From Candidatus Kapaibacterium sp. (GTDB lineage: Bacteria; Bacteroidota; Ignavibacteria; Kapaibacteriales; UBA2268): DNA of 29,448 bases. Positions 23,911 to 29,448 of this stretch are shown piece after piece. Where the stretch lies: positions 10,742-40,189 of the forward strand of contig JAQUZU010000003.1 of NCBI GenBank assembly GCA_028691175.1. The letters run 5' to 3'. Positions within the stretch are counted from its first letter, which is position 1, and each line of letters opens with the position of its first letter. Made by a program: the position numbers and the translations under genes. Under the pieces are notes generated by a model. That model did not search any database and was not told the DNA's origin. It saw nothing but the letters and a program-made list of their open reading frames with translations.

Positions 23911-25371
23911 ATGAGAAAAATATTAATTGCATTGATGTTGTGCTTGGTGGCAGCTGTCCCGTCGACAATTGCGCAGACCGATGCTAAAGTTATGGTATTT
24001 AAAGTGCTTGTGAATGGCGAGAAAATCGATCCGAAGGGTGAAATCGTGATCGGCACGAGCGACAAAATCGAGTTCGACTATCGTCTCGAGACGAAGTCGC
24101 CGAAGGAACAGCCGCCGTTTCGGTTTATGGTTTCGCTCCGCAATTCTGCCGCCGAGAAACACGATGCACTTGCTTCGAATGTGCCGAGCGTGAAATACGA
24201 AAACCTCAGCGAGAGCAGTTATACTCTTGAAATACAGGCGTTCGACCCGACAAATTCTTTGAATGTTACTCCGGCGTATGTGAATTTCCGTGTAAGTAAT
24301 CACGAAGTAAAATTGCTGAAGCAAATCGCCGATATGAGGAAAAACGCAAAAGATTCCGGTGGAACCGGTATATCGATGATAATCGCGGCGGTAGTGATTG
24401 GTGTGATGATAATCGGATTTGTCGTCGTGATCTTGATGAGCAATAAAAAGCAAAAGAAAATATTGCCGGAAATATCGATGTTGAGAGACAATATCGACAC
24501 ATTTGCAAAGGAAAACGACTTGCTGCATAAGGAAGTAGTGGCGCTTCGGACGCAAATCACGCAATTGAATCAGAAAGCCGCCGACCTCGTAACGCATAAT
24601 AAAGACCTGAGCGTGCAAACCGGCAAACTTGACAATATGAGTAACGAACTCGACCGCCTGCACAAACGCAAAGACGATATTTTCAACATTATTGTTCATG
24701 AAATCAAAAATCCGGTCGGCATGATCAAAAGCCTTGCGCAACTGCTGAATTCGTATGATCTTTCGGCGACTGAACAGAAAGAAATTGTCGGCGATATACT
24801 TGATACTGCCGGACAAATTATGACACTCTCGCGCGACGTTTCGAAAGTCTTGTTGCTCGAATCAGATAAAATTTCGGTCAAATATGCGAAAACGGACATC
24901 AGCGAGGTGGTTAGTTCAGTCTGCGAGCGTAATAGTCGCAGTGCCGATAAGAAGAGTATCACTATATTTAAATCATTTCAGCCGGATATGCCGTCTGTCG
25001 AATGCGACCCCGCAATGCTCGATGAAATTATTGAAAATCTGATGACGAATGCAATTAAATACTCGCCGGAAGGATCGAAAGTTTTGGTAGAAATCGCCAA
25101 GAAAGACAAAAATGTCGAAATCGCAGTCAAAGATAACGGACCCGGACTATCGCAGGAAGATATCGACAAAGCCTTTCAGCGTGGGACGAAACTCTCCGCG
25201 CAAGCGACCGCGAACGAAGTTTCTACCGGCTTTGGACTTTGGATAGTCAAAAAACTAACCGAAGCGCATCACGGCAAGGTGAGGATTTCCAGCCTGCTCG
25301 GTACCGGCTCGATCTTTATGATTTCATTACCGATTACACAGGGACGATATTACGAGGAAGACAATAAATGA
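23911..25371 (+). CDS. Membrane sensor histidine kinase with periplasmic beta domain
   Basis: 486 aa. Signal peptide (1-21), a periplasmic immunoglobulin-like domain (about 25-130, like the Y_Y_Y module of hybrid two-component systems), one membrane helix (154-177), a coiled coil (about 185-255), then HisKA with the phospho-accepting H263 in VHEIKNP. The HATPase domain follows: N box ENLMTNAIKY, G1 DNGPGL (408-413) and G2 FGLWIV. There are no receiver, HAMP or PAS domains, and no response regulator is adjacent, so its partner is elsewhere. The stop codon overlaps the start of the subtilase gene (ATGA), so kinase and protease are translationally coupled. GGAG sits 7 bases before the start. It may sense an envelope signal linked to secretion; that is inference. 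Confidence 0.93.
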   Translation: MRKILIALMLCLVAAVPSTIAQTDAKVMVFKVLVNGEKIDPKGEIVIGTSDKIEFDYRLETKSPKEQPPFRFMVSLRNSAAEKHDALASNVPSVKYENLSESSYTLEIQAFDPTNSLNVTPAYVNFRVSNHEVKLLKQIADMRKNAKDSGGTGISMIIAAVVIGVMIIGFVVVILMSNKKQKKILPEISMLRDNIDTFAKENDLLHKEVVALRTQITQLNQKAADLVTHNKDLSVQTGKLDNMSNELDRLHKRKDDIFNIIVHEIKNPVGMIKSLAQLLNSYDLSATEQKEIVGDILDTAGQIMTLSRDVSKVLLLESDKISVKYAKTDISEVVSSVCERNSRSADKKSITIFKSFQPDMPSVECDPAMLDEIIENLMTNAIKYSPEGSKVLVEIAKKDKNVEIAVKDNGPGLSQEDIDKAFQRGTKLSAQATANEVSTGFGLWIVKKLTEAHHGKVRISSLLGTGSIFMISLPITQGRYYEEDNK

Positions 25372-27557
25372 GAAAAATAATTCTTTTAGCGGCACTTGCC
25401 GGCGCAATGACTTTGCCGGGCTTTGCCGCAGAAAAACAAGTTAACCGCGTTTCGCCTCAGGCAAAGAAACTCCTGCATGAACTGCAGAGCGCGGAAAAAT
25501 CGTCGAAAATACTCGGTACGGGCGGTAAAATCAAGGCGATGATGAAATTTGATCCGGAATTTGATTTCGATGCGGCGAAGAAACTCGGTGCGACATTTCC
25601 GACGAAAGCCGGAAATATTGCCACGGCGAATATTCCGCTAACGGAATTTGCGAAATTCGCGGAACTGCCGGGGATAATCTATCTCGAGACCGGCAACCCG
25701 GTTGCCGCAAAACTCGACAGCGCACGAGTATTGACTCACGCCGCAAATGTCAATGCCGGCGACGGCACCCAGGCTCTGAACGGTTCGGGCGTAGTGGTCG
25801 GAATAATTGATTCCGGCTTCGACTATACGCATCCGGCATTTCGCAATGCAGACGGCACTCTTCGCGTGAAACGCGTCTGGGAGCAGTTCCGCGAGGGCAA
25901 TCCGCCCGAAGGCTATGAACTCGGAAACGAACTCGATACTCCGGAGGAAATTCTGGCGAACTCGCACGATCTGGAAGATATGTCGCACGGCGCACACGTT
26001 GCGGGGATTGTAGCCGGCAGCGAAGTCGCCGGCGCAGAGCAGTATCGCGGTCTTGCGGCCGAGGCAGACATGGTAATTGTTGCATTGCGTCCGCCGCCGC
26101 ACGAGCAGTGGACTTCCGGCTCGTGTGCAGATATAGTCGATGCAGTGAATTACATTTATAATTATGCGGAAAGCGTCGGAAAACCGGCTGTGGTCAATCT
26201 CAGCTGGGGCTGTTCGACCGGCTCGAAAGACGGAACTTCGCTGTTTTCGCAGGCAATCGACAATCTGACCGGCAAGGGGAAAATTTTCGTCGCAAGTGCC
26301 GGCAACGAAGGCAGTGATCAGATACATCTGGGAAAAACGTTTAGCGACACCGATACGCTGCTTTGTTCGTATTACCGCATGCCGTATGATGCGACTTTGC
26401 TCGTGAGCGGAACCTGGCTTGATGCGTGGGGCGAGGCGGGGAAAGATTTCGAATTACAGTTTCAGATTTATGACGCCCTTTTAAAAGCGCCTGCATACAC
26501 TACGGAATTTGTTTCGGCATCGTCCGGCAGTGATTTTTTCGATACGTATATTTCCGGAAAAGATACTTTTAATATCGCGCTTACGAGCGAAATCAGCCCG
26601 AATAACGGAAAACCGCATGTCATGGTGTTAATGAATGCGACCGCTTCAGCGCGCGTGCGTCTATACGTAAAAGCGAAAGACGGTACGGTGAATCTCTGGA
26701 ATGCGTATATTGCGGATTATCACGGCTCGAACGGACCGTTTGTTACGCTCGGCGACCCGCAGGCGACTGCCGGCGATTATTACAATACGCTTTCCGATCT
26801 TTCGACCGGAACGAATACGATTTGCGTGGCGGCTTATACTTCGAAGACGCGATTTACTGCGGTTACCGGCAAAACAACCGATTACGGGCGAACTGCCGGC
26901 GAGATTGCTGCTTTTTCGTCTCGCGGTACGGGGTTTAATCCGCGTGCATATAAGCCGGATATTGCCGCGCCGGGTATGACGCTTATTTCGTCGGTCAATT
27001 CGTATGACGTAAATTATGATGCTTCCGGCAGCAATTACTACAGCGTAGTTGCGGAGCCGGAATACGAGGGCAAAACTTACAGATACGCCGCTATGAGCGG
27101 TACTTCGATGAGTTCGCCGTTTGTTTCTGGCAGTATAGCAATGTTGCTGGGGGCTTTTCCGGAGATGACTCCGCAGGAAGTTCTGAATGCAATCAAATAT
27201 AACGCTGCAGATGAATATACCGGCGAGGTGCCGAACGACCGTTTCGGCTACGGCAAAATCGATTTGCTGAAGGCAATCACGGCAATTACTGCGGGGCTTC
27301 GTGCGGAGGACGCACCAAGCACTGCCGCACTCTATCCGAATCCGTTTGCAGAAACCGCGACGCTCGACCTTTCGGGCATTGCCGGTGCGACGCTCGTCGT
27401 AACCGACCAGGCGGGGCGGGCAGTTTATGCCGAAAAACTCCGAAGCGATTGCAGCGAAATCGCGCTTCCCGCGGGACTTTCCGCCGGCGCGTATAATTTC
27501 CTGATTCTCCGGGGCAAGCAGATAGTTGCCTCTGCCCGCGGTGTGAAAAAGGGGTAA
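25368..27557 (+). CDS. T9SS-secreted S8 subtilisin-like serine protease
   Basis: 729 aa. Signal peptide (1-21), pro-region (about 25-115), and a subtilase with D148 (IIDSGFDYTHP), H207 (SHGAHVAG), oxyanion N313 (ASAGNEG) and S580 (SGTSMSSP). A beta-rich insertion of about 130 residues (roughly 345-475) lies between the Asn and Ser motifs, as in Bacteroidota C5a-peptidase-like subtilases. The final 75 residues (ALYPNPFAETATLDL onward) are a T9SS type A sorting domain. All catalytic residues are present. The first bases overlap the histidine kinase stop. The last 79 bases of the gene are repeated at 29353-29431 beyond the AlbA_2 gene, so its 3' end appears to be an insertion site that was rebuilt. 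Confidence 0.94.
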   Translation: MRKIILLAALAGAMTLPGFAAEKQVNRVSPQAKKLLHELQSAEKSSKILGTGGKIKAMMKFDPEFDFDAAKKLGATFPTKAGNIATANIPLTEFAKFAELPGIIYLETGNPVAAKLDSARVLTHAANVNAGDGTQALNGSGVVVGIIDSGFDYTHPAFRNADGTLRVKRVWEQFREGNPPEGYELGNELDTPEEILANSHDLEDMSHGAHVAGIVAGSEVAGAEQYRGLAAEADMVIVALRPPPHEQWTSGSCADIVDAVNYIYNYAESVGKPAVVNLSWGCSTGSKDGTSLFSQAIDNLTGKGKIFVASAGNEGSDQIHLGKTFSDTDTLLCSYYRMPYDATLLVSGTWLDAWGEAGKDFELQFQIYDALLKAPAYTTEFVSASSGSDFFDTYISGKDTFNIALTSEISPNNGKPHVMVLMNATASARVRLYVKAKDGTVNLWNAYIADYHGSNGPFVTLGDPQATAGDYYNTLSDLSTGTNTICVAAYTSKTRFTAVTGKTTDYGRTAGEIAAFSSRGTGFNPRAYKPDIAAPGMTLISSVNSYDVNYDASGSNYYSVVAEPEYEGKTYRYAAMSGTSMSSPFVSGSIAMLLGAFPEMTPQEVLNAIKYNAADEYTGEVPNDRFGYGKIDLLKAITAITAGLRAEDAPSTAALYPNPFAETATLDLSGIAGATLVVTDQAGRAVYAEKLRSDCSEIALPAGLSAGAYNFLILRGKQIVASARGVKKG

Positions 27558-27558
27558 A
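27479..27558 (+). repeat. Left direct repeat: 3' end of the subtilase gene
   Basis: An 80-base block that matches 29353-29432 at 76 positions (differences at 27484, 27512, 27551 and 27553). It encodes the last 25 residues of the protease plus stop. Similarity stops sharply on both sides. Confidence 0.9.
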
Positions 27559-27668
27559 CTCGCGGATGCGGAGTTTGGGTTGAAGGGGTACGGTAACGTA
27601 ATGACGCCGTAGTTTGTTATTCTCCAAAGGAGAAAAGAGAGAACTTCCTTTGAAAATCTGTGGCGAAT

Positions 27669-27693
27669 GCGACAAGTATATGAAATTTGTCGC
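27669..27693. promoter_or_regulatory. Inverted repeat upstream of the AlbA_2 gene
   Basis: GCGACAA...TTGTCGC, 7-base arms around an 11-base spacer, 85 bases before the AlbA_2 start. A second dyad, TTCTCC-AAA-GGAGAA, lies at 27620-27634. Either could be an operator or a weak terminator for the protease; no good T-tract follows. Confidence 0.35.
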
Positions 27694-27778
27694 AATAACG
27701 ATAAACTCTTTTTACCGGCACTAGAAATATCTTGGACTAAAAACATCTATTTTTATTTATTTCAGCACTCAGGAAGAT

Positions 27779-29227
27779 ATGGAAAATATAGATAAGTTGG
27801 TAAAAGAACTTTGTAAACTATCGGACGAAACAGGGTGGGTAGAGTTCAAGCACAATAATTGCTCCCCAAAAATGGTGGGACAAGACATCAGTGCTCTAGC
27901 AAATAGTGCTGTGCTGTATGACAGGAACTTTGCATATATGATTTGGGGCATAGATGATTCAACTCATGAGATTGTTGGGACAACCGTTAGGCTCAAACAC
28001 GAAAAAAAAGGAAATGAAGAGTTAGAGAATTGGCTACGATACTTATTATCAAAAAATGCAGACTTCACCATAGAGTCTGCTGTGATAGATGGCCAGCATG
28101 TAGAAGTTCTTATCATATCGAAAGCAATAGGGGTGCCTGTCTCCTTTGAAAAAGTGGAGTATATCCGTTCGGGAAGTTATACTAAAAGAATGGATGAATT
28201 CCCTACCATGCAGGTTCAAATGTGGGACAAACTGCGTCATGAGCAGTTTGATGAAATTTGTGCTCTCACCAATCTAACATTTAGTGATATCACAAAATAT
28301 TTAAATTGCGAATCATATTTTGATATGCTTTCAATACCATTACCAACCATAACCGATGGCTATATACATTATTTAGAAGAAGATTCTTTAATAGCAAAAC
28401 AAGATAATGGCTTATATGCCATTACAAATCTTGGTGCATTGCTTTTTGCGAAACGGCTATCCGATTTTCCAAGAATAGGACGAAAGGCGGTTAGAATTGT
28501 ACAGTATGAGAATAAGAACAGATTAACAATACTAAAAGAAGACTCTTTGAACGAGGGCTATGCAATAGGGTTTGAGAAAATAGTAAAATATATAAATATG
28601 TTACTTCCCTCTAAGGAGGATATAAACGCAGTACAAAGAGTAACAAAAAGCCCCTTTCCTTTACCGGCTATTAGGGAGGCAATAGCAAATTCACTTGTGC
28701 ATCAAGACTTCTTTATCACGGGAGCCGGACCTGTGATTGAGGTATTTGATGATAGAGTGGAAATTACGAATCCCGGAACGCCACTCATAGATATTATGAG
28801 AATTGTGGACAATCCTCCAAAATCAAGAAATGAAAAATTAGCCGCAATGATGCGTCGTTTAGGTGTGTGCGAGGAACTTGGTCGCGGATGGGATAGAATG
28901 GTAATAAGCTGTGAGTTGCAGCAAGTACCTTCTCCAAGAATACAAGTATATCAAGAATCTACAAAAGTTTCTCTCTTCTCGCGTACTGATTTTACAAATA
29001 TCTCAATAGAAGATAAACTATGGTCAACATATTTACACTCGTGTATTCAATTTGTTCAGGGCGAAACATTAACCAACAGTTCTCTACGAAATAGATTTGG
29101 TTTAAAAGAGTCGTCTTCGGGTAGTGTATCAAGATTGATAAAAGAAGCGCTTAACAACAAGCAAATTAAAGCCGTCGACCCAAATACAGCACCAAGATAT
29201 ATGAAATATATTCCAATATGGGCATAG
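27779..29227 (+). CDS. AlbA_2 (Schlafen-like) domain protein with GHKL-type ATPase region
   Basis: 482 aa, no signal peptide or membrane segment. The N-terminus is an AlbA_2/Schlafen-like domain (about 5-140) with VEFKHNN (21-27) and ALANS. A GHKL-like ATPase signature, REAIANSLVHQDF (299-311), then EVFDDRVEITNPG (321-333) and GRGWDRM follow, as in proteins labelled putative transcriptional regulator or HTH domain protein. The C-terminal 70 residues look like a winged helix (NSSLRNRFGL...SVSRLIKEAL). Such proteins are widespread in gut Bacteroidota and sometimes found in defence or mobile loci; the true function is unknown. Codons are strongly AT-biased (ATA, AGA, TTA), unlike the protease next to it, consistent with horizontal transfer. 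Confidence 0.88.
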   Translation: MENIDKLVKELCKLSDETGWVEFKHNNCSPKMVGQDISALANSAVLYDRNFAYMIWGIDDSTHEIVGTTVRLKHEKKGNEELENWLRYLLSKNADFTIESAVIDGQHVEVLIISKAIGVPVSFEKVEYIRSGSYTKRMDEFPTMQVQMWDKLRHEQFDEICALTNLTFSDITKYLNCESYFDMLSIPLPTITDGYIHYLEEDSLIAKQDNGLYAITNLGALLFAKRLSDFPRIGRKAVRIVQYENKNRLTILKEDSLNEGYAIGFEKIVKYINMLLPSKEDINAVQRVTKSPFPLPAIREAIANSLVHQDFFITGAGPVIEVFDDRVEITNPGTPLIDIMRIVDNPPKSRNEKLAAMMRRLGVCEELGRGWDRMVISCELQQVPSPRIQVYQESTKVSLFSRTDFTNISIEDKLWSTYLHSCIQFVQGETLTNSSLRNRFGLKESSSGSVSRLIKEALNNKQIKAVDPNTAPRYMKYIPIWA

Positions 29228-29228
29228 G

Positions 29229-29250
29229 TTTAACTTGCCGGTAACTTGCT
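29229..29250 (+). repeat. AACTTG-type direct repeat, copy 1
   Basis: 22 bases containing AACTTG-CCGGT-AACTTGCT, beginning two bases after the AlbA_2 stop. Matches copy 2 at 20 of 22 positions, and is internally a tandem of AACTTG. Confidence 0.6.
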
Positions 29251-29305
29251 ATCAAGACTTTAATAAACAAGGAATCCTATATTTTTAGGCTATTTAGAGC
29301 TGATT

Positions 29306-29327
29306 TTTAACTTGTCGGCAACTTGCT
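29306..29327 (+). repeat. AACTTG-type direct repeat, copy 2
   Basis: AACTTG-TCGGC-AACTTGCT, 77 bases after copy 1 and 25 bases before the right-hand copy of the subtilase 3' end. The position at the cassette edge suggests a recombination or protein-binding site. Confidence 0.6.
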
Positions 29328-29338
29328 GAATGACTTAA

Positions 29339-29431
29339 ATGATAATTCTCAATTCCGACGGCGCGTATAATTTCCTGATTCTCCGAGGCAAGCAGATAGT
29401 TGCCTCTGCCCGCGGTGTGAAAAACGAGTAA
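29339..29431 (+). pseudogene. Detached copy of the subtilase C-terminus
   Basis: In frame, SDGAYNFLILRGKQIVASA and then RGVKNE-stop match the last residues of the protease (SAGAYNFLILRGK...RGVKKG). An ATG at 29339 happens to be in frame, giving 30 codons, but there is no signal peptide or ribosome site. It is best seen as the right-hand relic of the original gene end, or as a copied end, not as a gene. The repeat proper spans 29353-29432. Confidence 0.8.
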
Positions 29432-29448
29432 AGTATATGTGTGTTGGG

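Larger units (their letters stand above)
27558..29352 (+). mobile_element. Putative inserted cassette carrying the AlbA_2 gene
   Basis: About 1.8 kb lying between the two copies of the subtilase 3' end. It is more AT-rich than the flanking genes, has one coding gene (27779-29227) and holds small repeats near both ends. No integrase or transposase is inside, so if mobile it must be moved by enzymes from elsewhere. The boundaries are inferred only from where the direct repeats end. Confidence 0.5.

Noticed and set aside
23923..24816. 297-codon minus-strand ORF opposite the histidine kinase
   Set aside because: Composition rich in His/Arg/Phe/Ile with no domain; the opposite strand encodes a clear kinase.
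26661..27746. 361-codon minus-strand ORF opposite the second subtilase
   Set aside because: Arg/Ile/Cys-rich, without motifs, and it lies antisense to an S8 gene with intact triad and sorting domain.
29339..29431. 30-codon ORF at the right repeat as a real small gene
   Set aside because: No ribosome site, no signal peptide, and the sequence is simply the protease tail.

Overview
The window looks like a chromosomal segment from a member of Bacteroidota or the wider FCB group. Four predicted secreted proteins end in Type IX secretion (T9SS) type A sorting domains of the YPNP type. Two upstream regions carry the TTTG-N20-TAnnTTTG promoter typical of that phylum. There are also an ADP-heptose gene, an Omp85 protein, a BatA/BatB-type von Willebrand A protein and a MoxR ATPase. 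I cannot place it more finely; deep-branching FCB lineages such as Kapabacteria/Ignavibacteria are possible, but that is a guess.

Layout. (1) 1-4588, minus strand: a row reading UPF0597/cysteine desulfidase-like protein, BatA/B-like VWA protein, sugar nucleotidyltransferase, then metK, which is cut by the window edge. (2) 4918-8936, plus: two tandem paralogous T9SS proteins with an Omp28/thioredoxin-like core, followed by enolase (9027-10316). A 39-base promoter repeat sits in front of both the second paralog and enolase. (3) 10405-11409, minus: moxR. It converges on enolase with a shared bidirectional terminator and diverges from a solitary RecF/OLD-like ATPase (11565-12770). (4) 12846-17040, plus: a very tightly packed six-gene run of nuoE, a rhomboid relative that has lost its catalytic residues, rfaE2, a small lipoprotein, a mini-DnaJ and an Omp85-family barrel. 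(5) 17203-18462, plus: an AAA_14/DUF4143 ATPase with AT-rich codon use, preceded by a promoter bracketed by two copies of a 22-base dyad repeat. (6) 18547-22944, minus: a 1262-residue T9SS subtilase and, 15 bases behind it, a secreted cyclophilin. (7) 23172-27557, plus: a HAD-IB (MtnX-like) phosphatase, a histidine kinase and a second T9SS subtilase; kinase and subtilase overlap by ATGA. (8) 27558-29448: an AT-rich AlbA_2/HATPase (Schlafen-like) gene between two copies of the last 79-80 bases of the second subtilase gene.

How it fits together. Most native genes serve the cell envelope or secretion: T9SS cargo, LPS heptose, Omp85, lipoprotein, periplasmic cyclophilin and the Bat/MoxR pair. Housekeeping genes (metK, eno, nuoE) are interspersed. 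Two ATP-binding genes, AAA_14 and AlbA_2, look recently acquired by their base and codon use and by their flanking structures.

The strongest leads are: (a) the AlbA_2 gene as a cassette inserted at the 3' end of a protease gene, with that 3' end duplicated so the protease stays intact; (b) the paired dyad operators at the AAA_14 gene; (c) the tandem duplication that placed a T9SS paralog, now lacking the first Cys of its CGPC motif, behind a copy of the enolase promoter; and (d) the envelope operon containing an orphan nuoE and a pseudo-rhomboid. I saw no tRNA, rRNA or CRISPR array.
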